Assembly (NCBI GenBank): GCA_029204045.2
Contig: CM055077.1
Span: forward strand, 15,266,584-15,330,583
Length of the DNA stretch: 64,000 bases
Direction of reading: 5' to 3'
Source: Tillandsia leiboldiana
Lineage: Eukaryota > Streptophyta > Magnoliopsida > Poales > Bromeliaceae
This document shows, one piece after another, positions 11,724 to 23,200 of this stretch. Numbering within the stretch: the first letter of the stretch is position 1; every line of letters starts with the position of its first letter. The notes below the pieces were generated by a model. The model searched no databases, was not told the origin of the DNA, and saw only the letters and a program-made list of their open reading frames with translations. Made by a program: the position numbers and the translations under genes.

Positions 11724-11731
11724 TATAAATA
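11724..11731 (+). promoter_or_regulatory. Putative TATA box of LTR A3
   Basis: TATAAATA follows GGGCC at the position equivalent to the LTR A2 TATA box. Confidence 0.6.
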
Positions 11732-13201
11732 GCTGTCTTGTGGGGGAGTTTTGCCCCCTTTCCCGAGCTCCCCTGCCCATGGCCCCTTTAGCAAAGTTGG
11801 AGATCTTCATCTTGCGCATCTTCTGGCGGAGGCCCGTATTTTTTGGAAGCCGCGGCGTCGACGACTTCGGCATCGGAGCGCAGTGTGGCGATTTTTCATC
11901 GGAGGCCCGTTATCGTCACAGTTTGATCTGAGAGGTCTATAGAGCTACTCCGTCAGTATTTTTGGACGATTTCTGCGGCGTTGGAATCACGAGAGGTACG
12001 TCTTCGATTTTTGTGTTGATCATCTTACTGGATTCAGAGTTTATGACACGGTTTTCGAGGCATTTCTAAGCCGCTGTTTTCTGGTGGAGTTTTTGGACAG
12101 CGGCCCCTTGCCGGAATTTTATCTCCGCACCCGAGTGTCGGATCGAGACGAGCCTATACACTTTTTGGATCTACTCGTCGCAAGGATTATCATTGTATTT
12201 TTCCGGGATTTTTCTGAGGCTTGCCCGAAGGTATACTATTCCCCTTTTATCTGTGTTTGAGTTTACAGTTGTGTGGTTGTGAGTGTTTGCGCACCTGTAC
12301 TGTGGAATTTGTAACTCGGCCTACGGGGCTCGGATTTGGGCGTGCAGGTACCCGTTTCGAAGGTCTCGACGAGACGCTCGCTGTGATATTTTTATTGGAA
12401 TTTTTGGAGTTCGTTTTACAGGTGAAAATTTCGCATTAAGGGGACTGTTCCCAGCAGATTTGTGATGCTTGGATTTTATGGAATTAAGTGTAACTTTGGG
12501 TCGTGTTTTTGTACCCAGGAGGTATTGATCACTGTTCCTGTATTGTTGGATTGGTGGGTGTGTAGAGATATCTGTTTCTGGACTTTCTCAGCTGTGCGAC
12601 TCCGGACAGTTAGCATTTTCAGGTGGGTGGCCTTGTCTCCAAGATTGATGGACTGTGCTTTAAATCTGCTATAGTAGGACTATGCATGATAGTGAAATGC
12701 TTGTACAGCATGTTAGAATGTAGGAATTGCTATTCCTTGTATTATCTGATGGTATTGTCATCTCCTTGCTTTCTACCATCTGTAAGTTATAGTTATTGGA
12801 ACTTGACCTAGCACCCCGTCATATGTTGCATGTGTAACCAGACTAGTAGAAAACCCTCACTTGGGCTAGGGTTATTTCTGCTTTAGACATCCACACTTCT
12901 ACTTTCCTGGACATAGTGTTCTTCCTCGCCCGGGTAGTGGGCCGAGTGGTCAGGAGTTATCTTTTAGTGTGGGATGCATGTTACACTCGTGTTTGGGAGC
13001 AGAGTGGAGTCTGGTAGATGTAGTTGGTTGTTCATTTGTAGCGGGAGCTGTTTGGGTAGACGGCGGTCCCGAGATGTATTATTTTTCTTGTTTTATCCGT
13101 CGCCGCTGTGTTAGTGGCAGCGGTAGATCAGTGTTAGCAGGACCTTAAACCCAGAACCTTTTTGGACACACATATGATTTTTGTCAACCAAATATTTTCT
13201 T

Positions 13202-13272
13202 CCAAGCATCGTAGGGTCGCCTGAGTCTGTTCCTATTTGATTGGACGAAGGCATTAGCTCTTCGAGGCTTAG
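13202..13272 (+). repeat. Conserved-loop stem-loop module, copy 7
   Basis: CGTAGGGT (13210-13217) pairs with GCTCTTCG (13257-13264) with one mismatch and two G-U pairs. The outer arm is CCAAGC against GCTTAG: the AAAC/GTTT pair of copy 4 has become AAGC/GCTT, a compensatory change. The core is TGTTCCTATTTGAT at 13228-13241. Confidence 0.6.
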
Positions 13273-13448
13273 ATGTAAAACTTGGTTTCAACTGTTTTCC
13301 TAAAAAGAACTAAAAATCATTAAATATGGATTTCTTACAGATCAGATGGCTTCAGTAAGAAATGTCACCTTTTTCCTATAATTAACCACCCGAGATGATT
13401 CGAGTGGTCTGGGTTCTAAGGTCTGCCTTCTTCTTGGGACGAGAACAA

Positions 13449-13508
13449 CGAGAGGCTATGCCTAAAGCCTATTCTTGTTTGATTTGGATTGTAGGTTCTA
13501 GTCTTTCG
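13449..13508 (+). repeat. Conserved-loop stem-loop module, copy 8
   Basis: CGAGAG (13449-13454) pairs with CTTTCG (13503-13508) including one G-U pair. The core is TATTCTTGTTTGAT at 13470-13483. Confidence 0.5.
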
Positions 13509-14059
13509 GGGTTTCCGGACCCTTCCTCGTGTCAGTGGTTGCAATGTTGGCCTGTTGAGGAAGTTTCTCGCAGTGGATGCGACTTTGTGCTATGAGTTGG
13601 TAGAGTGTGATCTAGAGGTTGTTTTTCTGATTTAGTGGTGGAGATGGTTCTCCCACTTAGCTTTGAGGATCTTGGGGTTCTGGCAGATCGAGTCGTGGAG
13701 GTTTCCCGACTCAGCCATGGTCGTGCATTTATCAGATTGAGTCGTTGAGGGTTCTCCGACATAGCTGTGAGAGTGTTTTGGGCTATTCCTGTTCGAGTCG
13801 AGGTCCTTTTTCCGACTGAGTTGTGCTTGAGCTTGGAGTTACCGATCTTTTTGATCGTGGATCATTGCCTGCATGAGCCACATTTGAGCTTGACAGAGAT
13901 ACTTTACAGAGATACTTGAGATGGGTTACTTTTTACTCGAGCGGGTCGCTCCCCTCGAGTGCCACTCCGGAGTAGGCGAGACCGGGTTGTGTACCGGCGT
14001 GAGTTTGAGCTTTTCTATCGCGACTTGTCGTTGCATTTGTCCCTCTGGCTGTGCTGGTG

Positions 14060-14193
14060 TTGGCAGTCATGGACGTCCTACGTAAGTCCGCTCCTCCGGG
14101 ACGTAACGGCAGTAGGTTGGCGCATGTTGGCAGTCATGGACGTCCTACGTAAGTCCGCTCCTCCGGAACGTAACGGCAGTAGGTTGGCGCAGG
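14060..14193 (+). repeat. 67-bp tandem duplication in LTR A3
   Basis: Two nearly identical units starting TTGGCAGTCATGGACG lie at 14060 and 14127. LTRs A1 and A2 have a single counterpart, so the duplication is specific to A3. Confidence 0.85.
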
Positions 14194-14936
14194 CTTGACT
14201 GGACCTGATGAGGCAGTCAGTTCAGATTGGGTGATCAGAGATGAGAGTTAGTTGTGGCATCATGTTCCTTCTGTTCCACTCCTTGAGCATCTAGGTAGAG
14301 GCATAGTAGCTGTAGAGTTTACTTTTCCAGCTTTCCTTACAGCATTGCTTTTGTTACTTTATGCCTCTAGTGGACTTGGTGGGCAGACCGTCGGGCTTGT
14401 TGGCGGCACCCACTGAGAACTACTTGGGACGTAGTTCTCACACCCGTCGTGGTGTCTTTTCCCACAGGAACTTCTACTCTGGTTCCTGTTGTTCCTGTTG
14501 CTGATCCTTCTGACCGAGTGAGGGAGTCGCGAGCTAGTTCCCTACCCGTCGTTGGAGTGTAGCGGTACCCCTTCAGAGGAGAGCTTCAGTAGATTAGTTA
14601 TTTTATTTTCCTTCTTTGAGAGACTGTTGTAGTGAGGATTGTTATGTATTGAGAGCCTGTACACTGATGTATTTATTGGAGATACCTCCCGGTTGAGTTC
14701 TGAGTTTGTATATGAGGATATTGTATGATTATCATTTTGGGAGACGGACATTGTTGTATTATTTCCAGTTGTACAGTGATTGATTTAGTTATACAGCAGA
14801 CTTTTTATTTTTAGCTCTGATATCTGTTTAGCTGTAGTACTTCTCTTGCAGGTAGGACGCTTCGCCTATGCAGGTTTGGCATAGGTGGCGAATCTGTTGG
14901 CGAGCCGGGCCGCAGTTTCGACCCCGGGGCGTGACA

Positions 14937-15064
14937 GTTGCCGCGGATGTCACATTAAGAAGCGAAGCAAGTGTGGCGTTCAAATCTGCATCTCCGGGTC
15001 CGACAATAGGTGGGTTTCTAGATTGCTCATTATTGGTGTTCGTACGGCGAGTCTGACGCACCAT
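14937..15064 (-). pseudogene. Ty3/gypsy gag N-terminus of element B (interrupted)
   Basis: The frame starts MVRQTRRTNTNNEQSRNPP at 15064 and runs about 42 residues before LTR A3 cuts it at 14936. A basic start, Pro-rich stretch and ATLASLLN-like segment downstream of the primer-binding site are typical of plant Ty3/gypsy gag. The rest of element B should lie left of the array A insertion, outside this window. Confidence 0.65.
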
Positions 15065-15227
15065 CTTAACAAAGAGAATATCATAAGGCATATAAATAAA
15101 GAATATTAACGAAAAAAAATAAAAGACAAAACCGACTCAAACATAAGCCTATATCTACCCATCCTCACACGTCTTAAAGCTCTCACATATCTACACCTTA
15201 ATAGTCTTAGAAAATCTTAAACCTAAA

Positions 15228-15239
15228 GCTCTGATACCA
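15228..15239 (-). other. Primer-binding site of element B
   Basis: The minus strand reads TGGTATCAGAGC, 7 bases inside the LTR end. Confidence 0.85.
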
Positions 15240-15246
15240 CAATTTC

Positions 15247-17383
15247 TGTCACGGCCCGAACCCAAAGCGTAACAGACGCCGCGTACTCGCTAGATAAGCA
15301 AATACGCAAGGCTACAAAATCAAATAGAGAACACACATAACGATGATCACAAAAAATATTATCAAATTCGAAAAACTAGATTTATTAGGCAATGACAAAA
15401 TTAAGATCGGAATCAAACTAATTATTACGATTGAAAAACTAAGGTCTTCAACGAAAATACTAAAGGAACATTTGGTTCAACATATTCCATAATTAATAAT
15501 GAAGCAGAAGATAATAAATTAAATGCTAGATAGAAAGTTTAGTTAAACACATCTAACTATGCTAAATATGAACAAAATAAAAAGAACTATTCGACGACGA
15601 CTACGTCTAGCGTTCACTCGGACCCGTCCCCGCCGGATAAAATAGTCTCGGTACCTAGGTAAGCAACCATACACCGTATTAGTCGGATTAAGCATACAAC
15701 AAAATAAATAACAAAAGTTCTGAAATAAATTAATTTAAGCAACTGGTCTATCCTTTGCAAAATTCTGAAAAACAGAGATTATTAAATACAAAGTAATTTT
15801 CTTTCGGCAATCAAACGAAATTAAAAGTAAATAAGTCTCCGGTAACTAACTATATAAAATGATTCGTTGGCGAGATCCAGAGGCACCCGTAAGCGCAAAA
15901 CAAAACAGAGGCACTCGAAAGTGCAGGCGCTCAAAGGCGCATATACAGAACAAAGGAGCTCAAAAGCGTAGGCACCCAGAGGCACAATCCAAAGACGAAG
16001 CTAGCTTCTATAACAGAGTACGTGTCGACATGACCAACATTAGTATAACAAAATACCAACATACATTATAATTTAAAATACTTACCCAGTCACTAATTTA
16101 CATAACAAATTATCAATTTCATAAATATTATACTAAAAGAAACTATCCATCAAATTTAAAACTCAATTTTCAAAATGTGTAATAATATGCTTAATCTTTA
16201 GTTTTAAAATCTACAAAATATAAATCTTCTTATAATCAAAATATTTTCCTATACTATATTGCAAAGAACTAACGGGTGTGCGGTCGCTTACCTTAAAGGT
16301 AGATTCTAAGCTAAGAAGCTATCCGGTCGAGAATGCATAGAGAGTCAATCACCGGAACCTAAAATAAAAATTTACGATTCTCTATGAGCTACTAAAAAAT
16401 AAATACAAAATACAAATTAACGATCTGATAAACGAAGCCTAAAATAATAAACGATCAAATCGGATAGGCACACAAGGGTCAACAATATAAAGTACACATA
16501 CTAACAAATAGGTTGAGATCGAGCATAAAGAAAATTAGAATGAAAATTAAATGGAAACTATATAATTAATCAAGAAAAAGGTGGAAGTCTAAAGTCTAAA
16601 TTAACCAAAATGGCAAGATAACTAGAATATAAGTTAATTATTAAACAAAGATTTCTAGTGTCGAAAAGAATGTGATTTTTAGAGGTCGAATCATAACTTC
16701 ATAACCAAAAATTAAATGGGGTCAAAATTAGGGGCAAAACAATCTATACCTTCTCTAAGGCATTTTGTCGAACAGTTGGTGTGCAATTTGAAAGGCATGA
16801 AGAATTTAGAGAATTTTGCACAACTAAATCTCATAGGAAAATCTCAGAGTACAATAATGACGCAATTATAATAACCTTAGATTGGAATGAATCAGATCTT
16901 AAAGATTTGAAATTCCAATCAATAAAGGGGCAAATACCAAATATAAACCACATAACCTATAACAACAAAGTTGGAGGATCTCAAGATTTAATAAAGGAGA
17001 TAAAAAAAATAATAAAGAATGTAAAATGGACCTCTTCAAGAACGAAAAATAACGAGGCTGACGATAAGATTCCGTCGACGGCGAAGCAAAGATATTGATC
17101 GTGCTTGAATAGGGCGGTTGCGGCGACGACGACGGATGACAGCACAAAAAAAGAAGATCCCGCGAGCGTGAGCGCATGCGGGATGGGAGCGGGCGGCACA
17201 AGGAAGAGAGAGAGAGAAGTCGTATCGGGATATCAATTTTAATCAAAGAAGGATACGTATAGGTCATAGGGATTTAATTAAAACAATATGCTGCCAGGCC
17301 CCTGAACTATTAATATTTACAAAAAAGTCCAAACTTAAGGAAAAAGATATCAAACAAAATATTTAAATATACGGGGTGTTACA
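15247..17383 (-). mobile_element. Ty3/gypsy 5' LTR of element B
   Basis: Read on the minus strand the LTR opens TGTAACACCCCG and ends GGGCCGTGACA (2137 bp), followed by a primer-binding site. It interrupts the gag relic of element C at 17384. It is AT-rich apart from the U3 end near 17050-17230 and contains no recognisable gene. Confidence 0.85.
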
Positions 17384-17391
17384 AGGGGCAT

Positions 17392-18832
17392 GTGGGTGGA
17401 GTGACCGATGCACTTCGACCTGAGGTGCCCGAGTCTTCGCATCACACTCCGAGCGCTGGGCGTCGGGAAAAGGTTGTGATGTCACCGCCGGTTCAGACTC
17501 CACCGGCGAGGACGGTTTTACCGATGATGGTAGTAGGAGAAGAGTGGGACCGACTCATGGCTCATTTGAGGGAATTTCGAGAATCCAAGCCCCGGACCTA
17601 TGATGAAGAGAAACCTGATTATTGGGTTTTTAAGAAGTGGATTCTACATATGGAGAAACTTTTCCACGATACCTTTGTGGCGGAGAGAGATCGGGTGTGG
17701 TTGGCAACACGCCATCTTGAGGGCGATGCTTACCAGTAGTGGACGGACATCCGAGATGACCCCACGACCGATTTGGCGGCAATCACTTGGCCGCGAGTCA
17801 AGAAGATGCTCGCAATGAAGTATTTTCCGGCGAGCGCAAAAAGGCAAATGGAAAGAGATCTCCGCAACTTGAGGCAAGGAGACAAGACCGGGGCGGAGTA
17901 CGAGAGGGAATTTACTTTACTACTTAACTTATTCCGCACATTGTGAGGGACGACGAGGACAAGGCTCATATGTTTGAGAACGGCCTTAGACCATCCATCT
18001 TCAGATTGGTTCAGATTTTAAACCTCCAAACTTATCGGGAGGTTGTGGACCGTGCCTTGATAGTGGAGAAGGGCGCGGAGATTGCAAAGGATGAGAGAGA
18101 AGCTCTTGATAGGACGCGGGGCAAGAGATCGGCGACTGAAGGCGCAAGTCACAAGCCCTATTCGAAAAAGTCGTCGAAGCACCCGAGAAGCCAGTCTGGA
18201 GGACGCGACTCATTTTCTCACCTAGGAGGACCTGACCGTCGGCGGCTGCCGCGTTGCGTGATTTGTCGTGGACCACATGTGCCGCCACAATGCCCGCAGT
18301 GTGGAGGCAAGTGCTACCTTTGTGGCCAGGAGGGCCACTTTCGATCAGAGTGCCTGCGAGGCTCAACACCAACCCCTTCTTCAGCATCGGCACCAGTTAT
18401 TCTAGGACAAGTGACCCACCCACCTACTCTCAGTTAGGGCGACCAACGGCGTCGCGACAGTACGAGGGGCCACGGCAAGCTCCGAGCGGGCGCATGTATG
18501 CGGCCCAAACTGAGGAGGCGTCAGCGGCAGAGGACGTCGTTGAAGGTATTATTTTGATTCATAGCATTCGAGTTCGAGCTTTATTTAACACTGGTGCATC
18601 TCATTCATTCATTGACTGGCTGTTTGCCGAGTTGCATGGCATTGAGTTAGTTCCTACCTTGCATCCGGGATGAGTCTTAGTTCCCGATCATACTTTGGAG
18701 ATTCGGGAGTTTTCCCCTAGTTGCTCTGTTAGGATTGGGGATTGGATTTTGCCGGCAGATTTGTTGGCCCTCCATCGACTTGGAGAGTTCGATGTGGTTT
18801 TGGGCATGGATTGGCTCACGAGATATCAATAG
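17392..18832 (+). pseudogene. Ty3/gypsy gag-protease relic (element C)
   Basis: Gag core motifs are visible (WLATRHLEGDAYQ, then AMKYFPASAKRQMERDLRNL and MFENGLRPSIFRLV). They are followed by a CVICRGPHVPPQC box, a CCHC knuckle (CYLCGQEGHFRSEC) and an aspartic protease (FNTGASHSFI, then FDVVLGMDWLTRYQ). The frame is broken by a TAG after DAYQ near 17738 and a TGA near 17945, plus later stops. The protease active site reads NTGA where DTGA or DSGA is expected, so it would be inactive even if repaired. It is truncated at about 18832, where PMD-gene intron sequence begins. Confidence 0.8.
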
Positions 18833-18981
18833 TTAACTTTGTTTATTTCTTTGAAATTTCATGTACTAATATTATGTAATTTTTATATTATTGCAGGGTT
18901 ATTCTTTGGTTGAATTTACGGAGCACGGTCGTACATTGAACCGCTGGCAAATTGAGCATCCTGCAGTTTTGGAGCTACTGC

Positions 18982-21900
18982 TGTAGTAACCGTAATTTTT
19001 AAAATTCAAAATTTAAGTTTAAATAATTTTCTGGATTATTTAATTGGCAAAAATAGAATATTAGTAGTGTAATGTGGCTCAAAAAAATATTAATTTTTTA
19101 TCGGGGCCTGATCTCGAAAATCCGAGATCACCATTGCGATCGTCTCGTCGAAACATGAAAAATTGATATACATATGTCGACGATCTGATGGTCGGATCTT
19201 CCAGAAATCAGCGAAGAAGAAGCGGGTCCCACAACTTAAGTGTGAATAGTAACTCGCAATTTTCGACCCCTCGCGAGCAACGGTTGGCCGAACTACTGTC
19301 TAAGAAATTCATATGGGGGTATGAGTAATGGAACCTAGCTAATTTCGACGTTCTGAGCGCGATGGCGCTGACGGATTTCGCGTTTGGCGACCCGGGTGCA
19401 TCGAAGTGCGTGCAACGCACTGTTTTCTGTCAAATAAGATGGAACGACTTTTTATTTGGTCGTCAAACGAACCAAGCAAATGTGCCACTTGACAGGTCTC
19501 GACGAGCCGGACGTCGTGGCGAAGTCCGTTTCGCAAAATGACGCTCGGTTTGCCTCGAATGCGTGAAAAGCATAAAATTATTGCTTTTTCTCCAATGGGC
19601 CTAAGTATTCTTGGGCCAGCACCTTTGGGGCTTTGTTGGTTGGGCCTCTGCCATCTCAAGAAGCCCACGAGGGTGGCTAAACAGAGCTAGAAGCATGGTA
19701 AAGGTGTGAAACCGGTTTGGTGCAAGAATATGGCATTAAGTACCTTGTCTCTTGGGCTACCTCTGGCCAGAGCTCGAGGGGGTGCGTGGGGTGAATCCGA
19801 AGCACCAGACTCCTCGGAGCCTTCCACATTAAACCCAGAGTGAAGGGGTGGCCGAGGGTCACAACTTCTATTATTGTGAACTCGGGATAGAGAGAGAAAA
19901 GAAAAGGCTTGGGAGCAACTCTTTTCCAAACTGATCCAGAGACCCTGGGGAGTTCCTGGCGCAAGGAGAACCTTGCTGAAGTTGCCGTGGCCGCGCGTGC
20001 AAGAGGGACAAGTTCCGGCTTCATCCCATCTTCTTCAACCTAGGCCAAGGTAAGGATTCCCGAACCAAAGGTTGTTTGGACCCGGGACCCCTAGCAGTAG
20101 GTTTTATAAGTGGTTAGTATGCTCCCTGCAGGACCCGAGCTCCCCATGCAAAACGCATGGCCGGCGGGAGCCAACTATGGCCGGAAACCTAATAAGGCTC
20201 CACCTTGACATAACTATGTAAATAATGAACCAACCAAGCTGAAAATTGGTATGTAGGGACTGTAGGACATAATAATTCTGCAAAATTTGAATTAATATGG
20301 TTAAGTATTTAAAGAGATAATTGATGCCCTAGCTTTCGAAATTATTGCATAATGGCCGAACCTTCTTGCTCCGGCGCCGGAGGGCTTCTCCGACGCCGGC
20401 CACCTACCCAGATCACTTTCTGGGACCAAGAGGATTCCAACCATGCTTTTGCATGGCTCCCATGCAGCCCGAATAAGGGTCGGCCATGGTTGACCCGAAA
20501 GTGAACCCCAACGTCGCCGCCGGCGATCCGACCATCTCTGGCCGGGGTGGAAGTGTCGGGAAGCTTTGTATGGACCAGGGGAAACTTCCATGAAAGTTAG
20601 AAGGCTTCTTATAGCCTCTGTAAAAATCCGCCATTAACGGGCTTGAGCTCCAAAATGGAGTTTTGCTCCCCGCCGCCGCCGCCGTGTCCTGTCACCGGGC
20701 ACGGGTACAGGTAGGTTTGCTTTGAGTTTTGGGGAAGGTTTGTGCAAGTGGTTTGGTCTCAAATGCTCTGGGTTGTTGGTCACGAAATTCGAAGCTATAT
20801 GCTTCATCTTCAACCTTGAGCCCGCGGCCAACCATGGGTTTTGGCTTGCTCCAAGTTGCAGGAAATGTAGAGTAAACTCCAAGGAACATTTCCTTCCAAA
20901 TTGGAATGCCTCAGGTGCAGTGTAGGCTAAGAACCAACTCGGGATTAAGCTTGTGTGCTTGTATATGAAATGTGCACACCAAGTGTTCGATTAAATGCCA
21001 CAGAGAAGAAAAAGATGAAATTGGAATTCAAATAAAATATGAATGTTGTTCCAAATTGTTCCCTGAGCTTGATGCTCACTTCAAATCAAATCTGATCTGT
21101 GAGGAAATGTGTTTGGAGCATTGTGAACCTTTAAGTGGGCAAGGTGTTGGATCTGGGTGATCCAGTAAGGCTGGGCTGCAAATAGGGCAAGCCCCAGGGT
21201 TTTTGGGTTGCTTTGAGTATAAGTCTCAAGCAGATTTTGAAATAGCACAGTAAAAGTTAAGTTATAAGGTTGTCAAGCTCTAGGGTCAGTGTTATGGCCC
21301 AAGGTTGGTTCTGGGCTGTTTGCGAAGCAGCGGCAGTGAGCTCCTGGCTAATTTGGGGTCACTGGACGTGATGCTCGTGTTAAAAATTGATTTTGATAAA
21401 CCGGAGAAACAAAAATGCAATAAGGCTATGTTAGAGGAGTATTTTATGGCCCGAAGTATTCCTCGGGTTCCGTGCTGCTGCAATAGGGTGAGCACGGTGT
21501 TCAGCAAGCTAAATGTCACTCGCTGGAAGTGACGGTTCGTAAAAATGAGCTTCCAGTTGAAAGAACGAGCGAAAACAGTGCTCAATTGACACTATTATTT
21601 AAATAATTAGAGGTTTTAAGTTGATCTGGAGAAGATCTGGGTTTAAGTTAGGGTTAGTGGGACAAAGTTGATCCCTGATCATTATTTTGATTCAGGTTTA
21701 CGCGGTGACTCTGGTTCTGAGCATACAGTGGATACAGTTGTCGCCTGCAATTTGTCAGGTGGGTTTATCTTCGGTCCGGGCTTTATCATTTCGGCCCTCT
21801 GGGGTACAGTATTGGTTGGACCCCTGTTGTTGCAGCCTAATTATTACCTTGAGCCTGCCTTTCCTTTTGTTCAGTTCATACTGTTATCTGCCTGATTATT

Positions 21901-23120
21901 ATCTTTATCAGTTACCTGTTGCCTTGCATGACTGATCTTTAGTTGCTTCCAGATATTATGACTCTCTATTCCTGGACATTTGCCATGCCTGATTGGTCAT
22001 TAGCTAGCTTGCACATTTATACTTGATTATCAGTATATTCTGATCCATGCTATAGTAGTTGATGATTATTCCTGCATATGAGTTGAGATTCAGTTGATTC
22101 TGATATTGCATCCTTGGTTGGATTAGTTGATGATTATTCCTGTATATGAGTTGAAATTCAGTTGATTATGCATTCCTGTTGGAATTGTTTTGGCTTTCTG
22201 CCAATTACCTGGTTTTGACAGTAAATTTCAGCATCAGCATTGTGATCACCACTGCGCCAGCTTTCAGTCACGTACACCGACGGTTTGGCCACCGTCATGG
22301 TGTTCTTTGCCGGTAAAGGGTCACATCGACCCGTGAGCCCAGCATCTGTGAGTGCGTGGGTTATGATAGCATGTTTTGCCTGAGGTTCTGTGTGACCAAT
22401 AATGGCATTGCCTGAGGTTCTGTGTGACCAATAGTGGCATTTGGCTTAGGTTCTGTGAGACCGAAAGTGGTATTTTGCCTGAGGTTCTGTGTGACCAATA
22501 GTGGCATTGCCTGAGGTTCCGTGAGACCGATAGTGGCATTAGATTGGGTATTTTGTTATTCGATCATTGATTGATGCATATGTTGCCTGTTTAGCCTGTT
22601 TTATCATATCTCATGATTCCCTGGTTCCTAATCCTGTTATGGTTATCAACCTATGCTTGCTTAAAGATTTTGAAAGTTGCTTTAAATTACAGCTCCAAAA
22701 GTATATCTGCTTTACCTAGCATGTGATTATTACTATCCTCTAGTATTGTATACCAGTAGGTACGATCTGCTATTTCTCGGCTCGTCGTGCCCACTGGGAT
22801 ACACTCCGGTGTGTCTCACACCCTCGGGTGACTGTTTTTCAGGTCAAGCGGGTGTTGGGATGTCGGGACGAGTTGGTGAGGTTCCGAGTTAGCAATCAAC
22901 CCTGGACAGCCGTGTTATGTAATAGTATTTGTCAAAGAGAGATATTGTAATTAGAATGTAAAGTATTGTAATACTTGTTTTAGTAATACGTAGTTTGTCT
23001 ACTCTGATGTTGTTGTAAAGCTTAGCCGTGCATATATAGAAAAGGCCCAATCTCAAAGGGGGTTTGGGACTCTCCTATATATGTGGCGGTCTGTCATGCC
23101 CTGGCTTGGTTTTAACTCTG

Positions 23121-23172
<52 letters not shown>

Positions 23173-23200
23173 ATGCTGGTTTTGAACTCGGGGCGTGACA
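18982..23200 (+). mobile_element. Solo LTR D (Ty3/gypsy type) in PMD exon
   Basis: The LTR opens TGTAGTAACCG and ends CGGGGCGTGACA, 4219 bp, flanked by ACTGC at 18977-18981 and 23201-23205. Removing the LTR and one ACTGC restores the reading of the PMD exon (LELLRRAGFYYVSRLR). The single LTR with intact target duplication points to LTR-LTR recombination after insertion. An A-run of about 45 bases lies near 23125-23169, close to the 3' end. Open frames inside it are not supported as genes. Confidence 0.92.
22365..22545 (+). repeat. Minisatellite inside solo LTR D
   Basis: About five units of 35-40 bp built on TGCCTGAGGTTCTGTG and GACCRATAGTGGCATT. The related LTR D' has only a shorter, different version near 25900-26000. 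Confidence 0.75.

Larger units (their letters stand above)
10809..14936 (+). mobile_element. Ty3/gypsy LTR A3, complete, diverged
   Basis: The LTR opens TGTGGTGACCC and ends GGGGCGTGACA (4128 bp). It has the same plan as LTR A2 (GC-rich block, TATA, GTATAC leader motif, stem-loops, 3' end) but is clearly more diverged from A2 than A2 is from A1, so the three LTRs do not share one insertion age. It ends inside the gag start of a minus-strand element (14937 onward), marking the insertion site. Confidence 0.85.
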